A DNA stretch of 64,000 bases from Pelagibacterium flavum (lineage in GTDB: Bacteria; Pseudomonadota; Alphaproteobacteria; Rhizobiales; Devosiaceae), in assembly GCF_025854335.1 (NCBI RefSeq), contig NZ_CP107716.1, forward strand, positions 3,527,001 to 3,591,000, read 5' to 3'. Shown one piece after another: positions 35,181 through 43,880 of the stretch (position 1 is the stretch's first letter; each line of letters opens with the position of its first letter). A model generated the notes under the pieces. The model searched no databases. It was not told where the DNA came from and saw only the letters and a list, made by a program, of their open reading frames with translations. The position numbers and the translations under genes are program-made.

Positions 35181-38100
35181 GTCTCGTCCTCGAGATAGGC
35201 GTAGGCGGAATTGGAGCGGGGGGTCCAGAAGCCGCGGATGCGGGCTTCGGAAAACTTTTCGATCAGCTCATCATAGCCAAAGCGGTTGGCGGTGATGAGG
35301 AAATCGCGGGTGACGTCGTCCTCGATGAAGGCAGCGAAGGCCAGGTCGAAATGGTGGGATTTGATGGCGCCTGTGGTGGCGGCAAAGCCGAACATGAAAT
35401 CGACCGTCGCGATGATCTCGAAGGCGCCACGATAGCCGTGGCGCTTCATGGCGTCGATCCATTTGGGATTGACCACGCGGGCGCGCATCACACGGGCGAT
35501 TTCTTCCTCGAGCGTCCGGACTTTTGGGGTTTCGGGACGCGAGGTATCGAGATGATAGGCGGCGGGCTTGTGGCCCGAGAGGGTTTCGACGGCGGCGGAA
35601 AGGCCGCCTTCGAACTGATAATACTGATCAGAATCGAGCAGATCGTGCTCGGCATTGTCCTGGACATGGACGACGGCATCAGCCGATTTGAGGCGGGCAG
35701 CAAACAGCGTTTTTTCGGGCACGCCTTCGGTGTGGGCGCCATAGGCGTATTGGCCGGTGGCGAGGACGGCTTCGGCGAGGTCCGATTTTTCGGCCCATTT
35801 GCCAGTATCGACCAGCTTGCCGATGCCTGCACCATAGCCTCCCGGCGCAGCGCCGAAAATGCGGTGGCCGGCGCGCAAACCCGCTTCGTCCTGTGTGGCG
35901 CCTTGTTCCATCATGGCCAGAGCGTCGGTGCGCATGCGGGCGGCGATGGGGTTGTCCTCGATGGGTTCATCCAGGGCCCCGATGGCGCGGATGGCGCGAT
36001 CGAACAGGGCGATCTGGGCGGGGAAGGCATCGCGGAACAGGCCCGAAATGCGCAAGGTGACATCGACACGGGGGCGGCCGAGCTTGGCGAGCGGGATGAT
36101 CTCATAGCCCGAAACGGTGAGCGAGGCGCCCTGCCAGACGGGCCTGGCGCCGATCAGGGCCAGAGCCTGGGCGATGTCGTCTCCGCCGGTGCGCATGTTG
36201 GCGGTGCCCCAGACGCTCATGGCGAGCGAAGTGAGCCAGAGGCCATGATCCTGATAGTGGCGCTTCAAGAGATTTTCGGCGGCTTTGTGCCCCAGTGCCC
36301 ATGCTGTCTGGGTAGGGATGGCGCGGTTATCGACCGAATAGAAATTGCGGCCGGTGGGCAGCGTATCGATGCGGCCACGGGTGGGGGCACCCGAGGGGCC
36401 GGGGGCGACGAACTTTCCGGCGAGGCCGTCGAGGAGCGATTTGATCTCGTTGGGACCGGAAGCGGCCAAGCGCGGACGGATGGCGGTTTCGATGGTATCG
36501 AGGACTTCCACCGTGGCGGTCCAGTCGGGATCGGGCGCGCGGCCGGTGACGAGATCGGCGGCGAGGGCTTCGAGGCGGTCGATGGTGTCTCCGTTGGAGC
36601 GCCACATCCCATTGGTGGCCAAGACATCCGGCTTAGGGCCGCTCCAGGGGGCGGAAAGGTCGAGGGAGAGGGGATCGATGCCGAGCTTGAGATCGTCGGC
36701 CAACGCGCGGATGAGCGAAGCATCGCCCCCCTGCCCTTCTCCACGCGGGACGCGGGCGAAGGCGACGAGCAGATCGCGCTCGAATGTGCCGGTGGGGGAC
36801 TGGCCGAAGATGTGCAGGCCGTCGCGGATCTGGGCTTCCTTTAACTCGCACAGGAAATTGTCGATCTGGTTGAGCGCTTCGGTTTCATCGTCGGGCAGGC
36901 GCAGATCGAGATCGAGGCGGGCGTCGCGGGTGAAATCGAGGATCTTGCGTTTGAGGCTCTCCAGACGCCGCTGGTCCATGCCGAGGGCAGCATAATATTC
37001 ATCGAGCAGGGCTTCGAGGTCCTTGAGCGGGCCGTAGGTTTCGGCGCGGGTCAGAGGGGGGACCAGATGGTCGATGATGGTGGCGCCGGTGCGGCGTTTG
37101 GCCTGGGTGCCTTCGCCCGGATCGTTGACGATGAAGGGGTAGAAATGGGGCACCTGCCCCCAGAGGACCGAGGGGTAGGATTCGCTGTCGAGGGCATTGG
37201 CCTTGCCGGGCAGCCATTCGAGATTGCCGTGCTTGCCATTGTGGATAAGAGCGTCGACGCCGAACGCATGGCGCAGCCAGAGATAGGAGGCGATATAGGC
37301 GTGAGGAGGCACGAGATTGGGATCGTGGAAACTGATCTCCTCGGGCACATCGTAGGCGCGGGCCGGCTGGAGCAGGATGGCGATGTTGCCGAAGATTTTT
37401 ATGGGCAGATGAAAGGCGTCGCCGCGCACGAAGGGATCGGCTTCCGGCGTGCCCCAGCGGGCGGGGACATCCTCGCGGATGCAGGGGTGAAGGGTTTCGA
37501 GCCAGGCCTTGTAGGTTTCAATCGGAAGGGTGGCGTCCGAAGTGCCCTGCCGGGGGCGGGCGTTGGTAGGGCCGGATTGGAGGTGTTCGATGAAGGCGGT
37601 GCCCGACGGCGGAACAGGCCGAACATGATAGCCCGCTTCAGCGAGGGTTTTGAGAATTTCGACGCTCGACTGGGGGGCGTCATAGCCGACGCCGTTGGCG
37701 AGGCGGCCATCCTTTAGCGGGTAGTTGGCGAGGACGAGACCGATCTTGCGCTCGGGGGGCGATTTGGCGCGCAGGCGGGCGTAGTTTTGCGCGAGGTCGG
37801 TGGCGCGGGCGATGCCGTCGGGTTCGGGGGTGAAGGCGGTGAGCGGGCATTGGGTGCGCTCGTGCCAGACCGCTTCGGCCTTGTGGCCGACGATCAGCGC
37901 GCCGACGCGGCCATCGATTTCGGGCAGGACCACCTGCATGGCGAGGTCCTTGGAGGTCAAGCCGCGCGGGTCGGCTTCCCACATGATGGGTGGGCGCGAG
38001 CCCTGGACGAGCTGGATCACCGGCGCATCGGTGAGGGCGAACGGGTTTTTCTCGGGGGCGAGATCGTTGATGCCAAGGGCGAAGCCGATGAGGTTGAAGA

Positions 38101-38896
38101 TGGCGGCAGGCTCGATGTCACCCAAAGCTTGGCGCACGAACGCAGCGCAGTCGGGAGATTTAAGCGAGGAGATGACGATGGGCACTGGCGCCAGACCGTG
38201 ACGCTCCAGCCCGCTTATCAGCGCTTCGAGCGTCGCTGTGCCCGAACCCTCGAGGACGGCGCGGTAAAACAGAATGGGCACATGGGCCGGCTTTTCGCGC
38301 GTCGTTCCCATCGGTTCGGGACAAACATCCCGCGCCAGCTGGCCGACAATTCCTCGTTCCCGATCCCAGAAGCCGAAGGCGGGGAAGGGATCGGGGGCAT
38401 GGGCGATGGGATTGCCCGCAGCGAGGGCGCGAAAGGCCGATAGGATCGCATCGGCGTTGTCAGGGCCGCCGGTCAAAAACAGTTTGTGAAGGGCGTGCCA
38501 ATCGGGCTCGGGGATTGTGGAGCGGGACAACAGCACAGGATCGGGGACCGCGTCGCCGGGCAGGAAGGCCAGAGGAATCGATTTTTGCCGTGCCAGCATT
38601 TCGATTTCATCGCAGCCATAGGGCCAATAGGCCGAGCCGCCGATGAGGCGGATCACGATCAGTTTGGAATGAGCGAGGGTATCTTGGCACCAGAGGTCCA
38701 CCGAGAAATTGTGGGTCAGCCGCATGAGATTGGCCAGCCGCAAGCCGTCCTCGCCAGCCCTATCGGCGGCGGCGGCGAGCATGGCCAGTTCGCTATCGGC
38801 GGACGAAGCGAAGGCGAAATCGCCCGGGGTCTGGGCGAGGTCGATGGCCTCGCCTTCCTGCTGGAGCGCACCGGCCTGGGCGGCAAGCAGATGCAT
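35177..38896 (-). CDS. cobN: Cobaltochelatase large subunit
   Basis: ATP-dependent insertion of cobalt into hydrogenobyrinic acid a,c-diamide, with CobS and CobT (not in this window). The 1239-aa product has normal family length and the Mg-chelatase H-subunit-like motifs IHNGKHGNLEWLPGKANAL and DPGEGTQAKRRTGATIIDHL. It starts with ATG 38896, sharing its A with the stop of the upstream 4-TM gene (TGATG). It lies in the cobalamin-riboswitch operon and marks the aerobic (late cobalt insertion) pathway. Confidence 0.96.
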   Translation of the reverse strand: MHLLAAQAGALQQEGEAIDLAQTPGDFAFASSADSELAMLAAAADRAGEDGLRLANLMRLTHNFSVDLWCQDTLAHSKLIVIRLIGGSAYWPYGCDEIEMLARQKSIPLAFLPGDAVPDPVLLSRSTIPEPDWHALHKLFLTGGPDNADAILSAFRALAAGNPIAHAPDPFPAFGFWDRERGIVGQLARDVCPEPMGTTREKPAHVPILFYRAVLEGSGTATLEALISGLERHGLAPVPIVISSLKSPDCAAFVRQALGDIEPAAIFNLIGFALGINDLAPEKNPFALTDAPVIQLVQGSRPPIMWEADPRGLTSKDLAMQVVLPEIDGRVGALIVGHKAEAVWHERTQCPLTAFTPEPDGIARATDLAQNYARLRAKSPPERKIGLVLANYPLKDGRLANGVGYDAPQSSVEILKTLAEAGYHVRPVPPSGTAFIEHLQSGPTNARPRQGTSDATLPIETYKAWLETLHPCIREDVPARWGTPEADPFVRGDAFHLPIKIFGNIAILLQPARAYDVPEEISFHDPNLVPPHAYIASYLWLRHAFGVDALIHNGKHGNLEWLPGKANALDSESYPSVLWGQVPHFYPFIVNDPGEGTQAKRRTGATIIDHLVPPLTRAETYGPLKDLEALLDEYYAALGMDQRRLESLKRKILDFTRDARLDLDLRLPDDETEALNQIDNFLCELKEAQIRDGLHIFGQSPTGTFERDLLVAFARVPRGEGQGGDASLIRALADDLKLGIDPLSLDLSAPWSGPKPDVLATNGMWRSNGDTIDRLEALAADLVTGRAPDPDWTATVEVLDTIETAIRPRLAASGPNEIKSLLDGLAGKFVAPGPSGAPTRGRIDTLPTGRNFYSVDNRAIPTQTAWALGHKAAENLLKRHYQDHGLWLTSLAMSVWGTANMRTGGDDIAQALALIGARPVWQGASLTVSGYEIIPLAKLGRPRVDVTLRISGLFRDAFPAQIALFDRAIRAIGALDEPIEDNPIAARMRTDALAMMEQGATQDEAGLRAGHRIFGAAPGGYGAGIGKLVDTGKWAEKSDLAEAVLATGQYAYGAHTEGVPEKTLFAARLKSADAVVHVQDNAEHDLLDSDQYYQFEGGLSAAVETLSGHKPAAYHLDTSRPETPKVRTLEEEIARVMRARVVNPKWIDAMKRHGYRGAFEIIATVDFMFGFAATTGAIKSHHFDLAFAAFIEDDVTRDFLITANRFGYDELIEKFSEARIRGFWTPRSNSAYAYLEDET

Positions 38897-39339
38897 CAGC
38901 GGTCGCTCCAGGGGCGGACCGTGAGGGCCAAGGCGACAATGCCAGCAAGGGCTGTGGACATGATAGTAAGCGCGTCCAACTGATTGCGGCCAGAAACGAC
39001 GCTCAGAACGAGTAGCGGCAAGACTGCACCGGTCATCCCCCCGATCAGGATCACGCCGGTCCAGCGTTGTGAGGTGGTGTAGAGCATATCATCGGCCACC
39101 AGCCAAAGTGCGGCGGCGGCGATGGCCGCGAGTAACCCAAGCTGCCAGCTGTAAACGAGATGGCCGATGAATATGAACGGGAGAAGATTTAGGAATGACT
39201 CGTTTTCCCAGGACCGCCCGACGACCATGAAGGCAACGAACGTCACCAGTGCGCCAATGACAGGGCCGGCCAGAACGATCCACGCCGCAAGCGCCAGTCG
39301 GGAGCGTCGATAGGCAGTTTCCGTATCCGGCCCTGTCAT
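38896..39339 (-). CDS. Four-helix membrane protein of unknown function between cobW and cobN
   Basis: Protein of 147 aa with hydrophobic segments at about 16-41, 50-82 (perhaps two passes), 93-115 and 121-141, and short charged ends. No metal-binding His/Cys cluster is seen apart from H60. I do not recognise it as CbtA, CbtB, HupE/UreJ or a CorA-like cobalt transporter. ATG 39339 is 2 bp after the cobW stop, and its stop shares a base with the cobN start, so it is expressed with the cobalt-insertion genes. A role in cobalt or corrinoid handling is inference from position. Confidence 0.72.
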   Translation of the reverse strand: MTGPDTETAYRRSRLALAAWIVLAGPVIGALVTFVAFMVVGRSWENESFLNLLPFIFIGHLVYSWQLGLLAAIAAAALWLVADDMLYTTSQRWTGVILIGGMTGAVLPLLVLSVVSGRNQLDALTIMSTALAGIVALALTVRPWSDR

Positions 39340-39341
39340 CG

Positions 39342-40394
39342 CTATGCCGCCTCGGCAATCTTTTTCAGGCTCGCCTCGATGGCATCGCGGGCCAGGGGGC
39401 TTTCGCCGATGACCACGAGGCGGGTTTCGCGCGCTTCGCCCTCTTGCCAATCTCTATCGAAGTAGGCGTTGACGCGGGGGCCGACCGCCTGGATGGCCAG
39501 GCGGGCGCGGGCGCCGGGGATGGCAGCAAAGCCTTTGAGGCGCAAAACGTCATGGGTGGCGATGGTATCGGCGATGGCGGTGAGGAGCTGGTCGCGGCCG
39601 GGGCCGGAAGGGATGGTGAGCGAAAACGAATCGAAATCGTCATGCTCATGGCCCTCGCCATCGTGCTCAAGCTCGTGATGGCTTTCGCGGCCCTCAAGAT
39701 TGTCCTCGGTGGACATGCCAAGACCGAGCAGGGCAAGCGTATCGACGTGGCCGTTGGCGGCGCGCACGATCTGTGTGCCAGGGCGCATGTGCTTTTTGAG
39801 TTCGGCTTCGACGGCTTCGAGGGCGGCGGGTTCGACAAGGTCGGTCTTGTTGAGAACGATCATGTCGGCGGCGACCATCTGGTCTTCGAAAAGCTCGCCC
39901 AGCGGGGTTTCGTGATCGAGCATTTCATCGAGCCGGCGCTGGGCGTCGACGGCCTCTTCGTTGGCGGCGAAGCGGCCTTCGGCGAGCGCGGCGGCGTCGG
40001 CAACGGTCACCACGCCATCGATGGTGACCTCGGCCTTGATCTCGGGCCAGTTAAAGGCGCGGATCAGGGGCTGGGGCAGTGCCAGCCCCGAGGTTTCGAT
40101 GACAATGTGATCGGGGCGGTCAGGGCGGGCAAGGATCTGGTTCATGGTGGGGATGAAATCGTCAGCCACGGTGCAGCAGATGCAGCCATTGGCCAGTTCG
40201 ATCATATCCTCCTCGCGGCAGGTTTCGTCCCCGCACCCGGCGAGCACGTCCTTGTCGACCCCGATATCGCCGAACTCGTTGATGATGAGCGCGATGCGCT
40301 TGCCCTTGGCGTGGGCGAGCAGATGGCGGACAAGGGTTGTCTTGCCGGCGCCGAGGAAGCCCGTGATGACGGTTGTCGGGATTTTCGAGGTCAT
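39342..40394 (-). CDS. cobW: CobW GTPase (COG0523 metallochaperone)
   Basis: G3E-family GTPase thought to deliver cobalt for corrin metalation. The 350-aa product has Walker A GFLGAGKTTLVRHLL (residues 12-26) and the metal-binding motif CICC (residues 71-74). It also has Walker B-like IVIETSGLALP, NKTD and a His/Asp-rich stretch (HELEHDGEGHEHDDFD) before the C-terminal domain. ATG 40394 is preferred because GGAGGGT lies 4-5 nt upstream; an ATG at 40406 overlaps that site. First gene after the cobalamin riboswitch. Confidence 0.95.
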   Translation of the reverse strand: MTSKIPTTVITGFLGAGKTTLVRHLLAHAKGKRIALIINEFGDIGVDKDVLAGCGDETCREEDMIELANGCICCTVADDFIPTMNQILARPDRPDHIVIETSGLALPQPLIRAFNWPEIKAEVTIDGVVTVADAAALAEGRFAANEEAVDAQRRLDEMLDHETPLGELFEDQMVAADMIVLNKTDLVEPAALEAVEAELKKHMRPGTQIVRAANGHVDTLALLGLGMSTEDNLEGRESHHELEHDGEGHEHDDFDSFSLTIPSGPGRDQLLTAIADTIATHDVLRLKGFAAIPGARARLAIQAVGPRVNAYFDRDWQEGEARETRLVVIGESPLARDAIEASLKKIAEAA

Positions 40395-40441
40395 GCGACC
40401 CTCCATGGAATAGCTGAAACAATCTAGGCTGAAAGGGGGCG

Positions 40442-40462
40442 CCGCGCAGAGCGGCTGCGCGG
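40442..40462 (-). promoter_or_regulatory. Possible riboswitch expression-platform hairpin
   Basis: CCGCGCAG (40442-40449) pairs with CTGCGCGG (40455-40462) around AGCGG. On the minus strand the hairpin is followed by GCGCCCCCTTTC, about 40 nt before the cobW ribosome-binding site and about 180 nt after the B12 box. It could be the terminator or anti-sequestor of the cobalamin riboswitch; the alternative partner was not identified. Confidence 0.4.
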
Positions 40463-40639
40463 TGGGCGCAGCGGACCTGTCGCCTTAACATGTCCTATGC
40501 GCGATCGGCTCCCCTAACGGGCAAAGGGCGGATCGGACAGGACGGATCGCGGGCCGGCCGCGGGAAAACTTCTGGTCGTCACAGCAACACCCTCCGTGTG
40601 CAAATGCGAAATGCCGCCCCCATCATGGGGCCGGTTCTC

Positions 40640-40945
40640 TGTGCTGGCAGGTCTCCTGGCTGGCCACTTTCGAGCAATTCGGCGATTGTCCAATCGCCTC
40701 ATGGCTCCCGATTCTCATCGGGCGCGCTTCCGAACCGCAAAAGTGATATCCACTTTTGCTGGAAGCGCTTCATCGGCTTCCGGATGCCTTCCCGACCCTC
40801 AGGATCAGTGGATTTTCCGGAATCCATCGCGGCTTACAGTTGCGGGGGCAGCCACGGCATTGGCCCCTTTTGGGTCGTCCGCACCGTGTTCCCTTTTGCT
40901 TCCCGTTTCGACTCTTGCAACGAAAGGGGAACCAACACGGTTCTA
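40640..40945 (-). ncRNA. Cobalamin (AdoCbl) riboswitch
   Basis: Read on the minus strand, conserved elements occur in the right order. First is GGTTCCCC near 40930, then GGGAACACGGTGCGGACG (complement of 40876-40893). Next is GGCTGCCCCCGCAACTGTAA (complement of 40834-40853), and last the B12 box AGCCAGGAGACCTGCC (complement of 40646-40661). It precedes cobW, cobN and cobO, so bound cobalamin should shut these genes down. The variable part between 40662 and 40830 is enlarged by three hairpins. End points are approximate. Confidence 0.93.
40681..40768. repeat. Tandem hairpins inserted in the riboswitch variable region
   Basis: Three perfect stems follow one another. GGCGATTG/CAATCGCC spans 40681-40698. 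CCCGAT/ATCGGG spans 40707-40722. The third is two-tier: GCGCTTCC (40724-40731) with GGAAGCGC (40761-40768), enclosing GCAAAAGTG (40737-40745) with CACTTTTGC (40751-40759). The third resembles the AAAGTGG/CCACTTTT palindromes dispersed in Hyphomicrobiales genomes. They occupy the peripheral domain between the conserved core and the B12 box. Confidence 0.75.
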
Positions 40946-41040
40946 GATGTGCCACGCGCAATGACCCCGCGTCAATTGCATCGGAGAGCGTGCTCGCTTA
41001 TCACCAGAGAGAACCAGACAATCGGAGAGGCAGGATAAAG

Positions 41041-42018
41041 ATGAAAACGCGGCGATTGGGCAAAACCGACTTTCTGGTTTCCGAAATCGGATTGGGTACC
41101 TGGCAGCTGGGCGGCGATTTCGGCCCGATCGAGGATAATGACGCCTCGACGATCCTGGCCAATGCGGCGCGGCTGGGGGTCAATTTCTGGGATACCGCTG
41201 ACGTTTACGGCAACGGGCTTTCCGAGCACCGGATCGGCACGTTCTATGGCAAGCCCGACGGGCTGGTGGTGGCCACCAAGGTGGGCCGTGCGGCGGCGCT
41301 CTATCCCGACAAATACACCAAGGGCGGGGTACGCGAGAGCCTTGAAGAATCGGCACGGCGGCTGTGCGTGGACAGTATCGACCTGGCGCAGCTGCACTGC
41401 GTGCCGCGCGACGTGCTCGAAGCGGGCGAAATCTTTGGCTGGATGGATGAGATCAAGGCCGAAGGTCTGATCAAGAACTGGGGCGCAAGCGTGGAAACGA
41501 TCGCCGAGGCGGAGATCTGTCTTGAGCACGAGGGGCTGGCGACGCTGCAGATCATCTTCAACATCTTCCGCCAGGACGCGGCCGAAAGCCTGCTCGACAA
41601 AGCGATGGAGCGCGATGTGGGGGTGATCGTGCGCCTGCCGCTGGCTTCGGGGCTGCTGTCGGGCAAATATACGCGCGACACCGAATTTTCCCCCACCGAC
41701 CACCGGAGCTACAATCGCGACGGGCAGGCATTTTCAGTGGGCGAGACGTTTGGCGGCATCCCGTTCGAGGTCGGGGTGGAACTGGCCGACGAGTTGCGCG
41801 GCTATGTGCCCGAGGGCCAAAGAATGAGCCTTTTCGCGCTGCGCTGGATTTTGGACCACAAGGCGGTCTCCACGATCATTGCCGGGGTTTCGCGGCCCGA
41901 CCAGATCGGGGTTAACGCAGAGGCCGGGGACCTACCCGAATTGCCGCGATCGGTCCATGAAAGCCTCGCCACCTTCTATGCAGAAAAGGTGCGACCCAAT
42001 ATTCGCGGCGAGATCTGA
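41041..42018 (+). CDS. Aldo/keto reductase
   Basis: NADPH-dependent oxidoreductase of 325 aa. It begins MKTRRLGKTDFLVSEIGLGTW and has the catalytic Asp/Tyr region FWDTADVYGNGLSE, the Lys in VVATKVGR, and His in LAQLHCVP, as in the AKR tetrad, with the C-terminal cofactor region STIIAGVSRPDQI. The substrate is unknown. ATG 41041 follows AGGCAGGA; upstream in-frame codons overlap the riboswitch and are not coding. It is divergent from the cobW operon with no evident functional link. Confidence 0.9.
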   Translation: MKTRRLGKTDFLVSEIGLGTWQLGGDFGPIEDNDASTILANAARLGVNFWDTADVYGNGLSEHRIGTFYGKPDGLVVATKVGRAAALYPDKYTKGGVRESLEESARRLCVDSIDLAQLHCVPRDVLEAGEIFGWMDEIKAEGLIKNWGASVETIAEAEICLEHEGLATLQIIFNIFRQDAAESLLDKAMERDVGVIVRLPLASGLLSGKYTRDTEFSPTDHRSYNRDGQAFSVGETFGGIPFEVGVELADELRGYVPEGQRMSLFALRWILDHKAVSTIIAGVSRPDQIGVNAEAGDLPELPRSVHESLATFYAEKVRPNIRGEI

Positions 42019-42028
42019 GCCGGCTGGG

Positions 42029-42694
42029 TCAGGCCCTTGCCAGCAATGCCGTCAGTTCATCGGGCATGAGCAACGGGACGTCGTGGCCGCAGGGCAATTC
42101 GTGTACCGTCCAGGCCGGATCGTTGCGCAGCGGAGCGGCGACAGAGCCGAAACCATCCCAGCCGGTGGCGAGGATGAAGGCCTTGCGGGCGATCTTGAGA
42201 TAGGCGCCGGTAACTTTGAGGCGTTCGGTGAAAGTGCCCGTCGGCTGTGGCGTGGAGAGAGCAGCGACACGGTCGCATTCGGCCTTCGTGGCGTATTCGC
42301 CGTCGCCGATTTCCGGGGCCGGCACCACCGGACCAGTGAGTTTCTCACCCATGATGTCTTCGAAGGACTGGCCATCTTCAGGAATGAAGGCATCGAGATA
42401 GACGATCGAAGCGATGCGCTCGAGCGCACGCTCGGCAACACCTGTGGCGACGAACCCGCCATAGGAATGGGCGACCAACACCACATCGCTGAGGTCATGC
42501 CAGACCATCTCGTTGACGATGTCGTTGATGTGCGTGCTCAGGGTAATGGGCAGTTGCGCAAGGTGCGAGCGCTCCCCCAGCCCGCTCAGCGTCGGCACAT
42601 GCACGTCATGGCCCGCCGCGCGGAGCCGCTTTGCCACGAGATCCCAACCCCAGGCGCCAGCCCAGGCACCATGCACCACAACAAAGGTCGTCAT
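42029..42694 (-). CDS. Alpha/beta hydrolase (EstC/hydroxynitrile-lyase-like esterase)
   Basis: Hydrolase of 221 aa. Oxyanion region VVVHGAWAGAWGWD, nucleophile S77 in VLVAHSYGG, and catalytic His H204 in LPCGHDVPL match the plant methylesterase/hydroxynitrile-lyase-like subgroup common in bacteria. ATG 42694 has GGAGGAAG at ideal spacing. It is divergent from the HxlR regulator, with a dyad operator between, so it is probably controlled by that regulator. Substrate unknown. Confidence 0.88.
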   Translation of the reverse strand: MTTFVVVHGAWAGAWGWDLVAKRLRAAGHDVHVPTLSGLGERSHLAQLPITLSTHINDIVNEMVWHDLSDVVLVAHSYGGFVATGVAERALERIASIVYLDAFIPEDGQSFEDIMGEKLTGPVVPAPEIGDGEYATKAECDRVAALSTPQPTGTFTERLKVTGAYLKIARKAFILATGWDGFGSVAAPLRNDPAWTVHELPCGHDVPLLMPDELTALLARA

Positions 42695-42710
42695 CGCTTC
42701 CTCCTTTTTA

Positions 42711-42729
42711 TGATTGCAAAATACAATCA
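42711..42729. promoter_or_regulatory. Probable HxlR operator
   Basis: TGATTG (42711-42716) and CAATCA (42724-42729) form a perfect inverted repeat with a 7-bp AT-rich spacer, in the 72-bp gap between the divergent esterase and HxlR genes. The location is right for simultaneous control of both. Confidence 0.6.
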
Positions 42730-42766
42730 CTTGCTTTTTACAACCATTAGACATAGAGTCAACCCT

Positions 42767-43195
42767 ATGGACTCATCGCCTTTTCGCTCCGGCTGCCCGA
42801 TCAATCTCGGCCTTGAAGTGTTCGGGGACAAATGGACCCTATTGATCATCCGCGACATGATGTTTGCGGGCAAAAGGCATTTCCGCGAGTTCCTGGCCTC
42901 GGACGAAGGTATTTCCACCAACATTCTGGCGGACCGGCTGGCCATGCTGACGCGCATCGGCATCATCACCCGGGCCGACGACCCCAGCCATCGCCTCAAG
43001 GCCATCTATTCGCTGACCGAAAAAGGCATCCAACTTCTGCCGGTGATCGCGCAGATCAGCCGCTGGAGCCGCCGCTATATGCCGGTCGACCCCGTGCTGG
43101 CCGCAACAGGGGAGGCGCGGGACCGGGCCGGGCCGGGCGCGGTGGAGGCGCATATGGACGCCTTGCGGGCGGTTCATCTGGCTGGAGCCCCATAG
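42767..43195 (+). CDS. HxlR-family transcriptional regulator
   Basis: Winged-helix regulator of 142 aa. CPINLGLEVFGDKWTLLIIRDMMFAGKRHFREFL is the diagnostic HxlR N-terminus with its Cys (often redox- or electrophile-sensing in this family), followed by ISTNILADRLAMLTRIGIITRADDP. The C-terminal 40 residues are Ala/Arg/Gly rich. It is divergent from the esterase and close to a VOC gene, hinting at response to a reactive small molecule; this is inference. Confidence 0.92.
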   Translation: MDSSPFRSGCPINLGLEVFGDKWTLLIIRDMMFAGKRHFREFLASDEGISTNILADRLAMLTRIGIITRADDPSHRLKAIYSLTEKGIQLLPVIAQISRWSRRYMPVDPVLAATGEARDRAGPGAVEAHMDALRAVHLAGAP

Positions 43196-43261
43196 AACAC
43201 CCTGCCGCTTGGCAGGCAGGTATGAGCTTACGGTCTAAACGACAATATGTAGAGAGGATAC

Positions 43262-43699
43262 ATGGCACTCAAACGGATGGACAATGTCGGAATCGTCGTC
43301 GAAGACCTCGGCCGGGCGATCGAATTCTTTGGCGAGCTGGGGCTCGAGCTCGAAGGGCGGGCAACCATCGAAGGAGAATGGGCCGGACGGGTCACCGGAC
43401 TGGGCGACCAGTGCGTGGAGATTGCAATGATGCGTACGCCGGACGGTCATAGCCGGCTTGAGCTTTCCCGCTTCGTCACCCCCGCCGTTGTGGCGGATCA
43501 CCGCAATGCGCCGGTCAACGCCTTAGGCTACCTCCGCGTCATGTTCACCGTGGACGATATCGACGAAACGCTCGAAAAGCTCGGCAATCGCGGCGCGCAG
43601 CTGGTGGGCGAAGTCGTTCAGTATGAAGACGCGTATAGGCTTTGCTACATCCGTGGGCCGGAGGGGCTGCTGATCGGGCTCGCCCAGGAACTTCGCTGA
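43262..43699 (+). CDS. VOC (glyoxalase/bleomycin-resistance fold) protein
   Basis: Protein of 145 aa with two beta-alpha-beta-beta-beta repeats: MDNVGIVVEDLGRAIEFFGELGLELEG and LRVMFTVDDIDETLEKLGNRGAQLVGE, ending in YIRGPEGLLIGLAQEL. The expected metal ligands (one His/Glu per module) are only partly obvious: the position after MDN is not His, and the final Glu is in AQEL. The function cannot be set further. AGAGAGGA precedes ATG 43262. Confidence 0.88.
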   Translation: MALKRMDNVGIVVEDLGRAIEFFGELGLELEGRATIEGEWAGRVTGLGDQCVEIAMMRTPDGHSRLELSRFVTPAVVADHRNAPVNALGYLRVMFTVDDIDETLEKLGNRGAQLVGEVVQYEDAYRLCYIRGPEGLLIGLAQELR

Positions 43700-43710
43700 A
43701 GAAATCCGGT

Positions 43711-43743
43711 CGGTGCCGGCAGGCTCGTGCGAGCGCGGCACCG
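43711..43743 (+). terminator. Nested hairpin after the VOC gene
   Basis: CGGTGCCG (43711-43718) pairs with CGGCACCG (43736-43743); inside, GCTCG (43723-43727) pairs with CGAGC (43730-43734). It starts 12 bp after the VOC stop. No T-run follows, so termination is inferred from position. Confidence 0.5.
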
Positions 43744-43880
43744 GATCAGCCCATGGCCGCATCAGGATGTACATTTTCGAAGGTTCGACGTGCGCGGATA
43801 AGGATTGGGCTTGATTTTGGCGCGGGAAGCGCGCTTTCGATTTCGGTCCGCCAATCGTGGCGATGTCCGAGACCTGATTC

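Noticed and set aside
40490..41040. Open frames across the cobW/aldo-keto reductase gap, including an upstream extension of the reductase
   Set aside because: The interval is explained by a cobalamin riboswitch on the opposite strand; the reductase N-terminus is complete from ATG 41041.
43700..43760. Hairpin considered as a tRNA gene
   Set aside because: Only a nested two-stem structure; no T-loop GTTCGAATC-type sequence, anticodon arm or CCA-adjacent acceptor of proper length.
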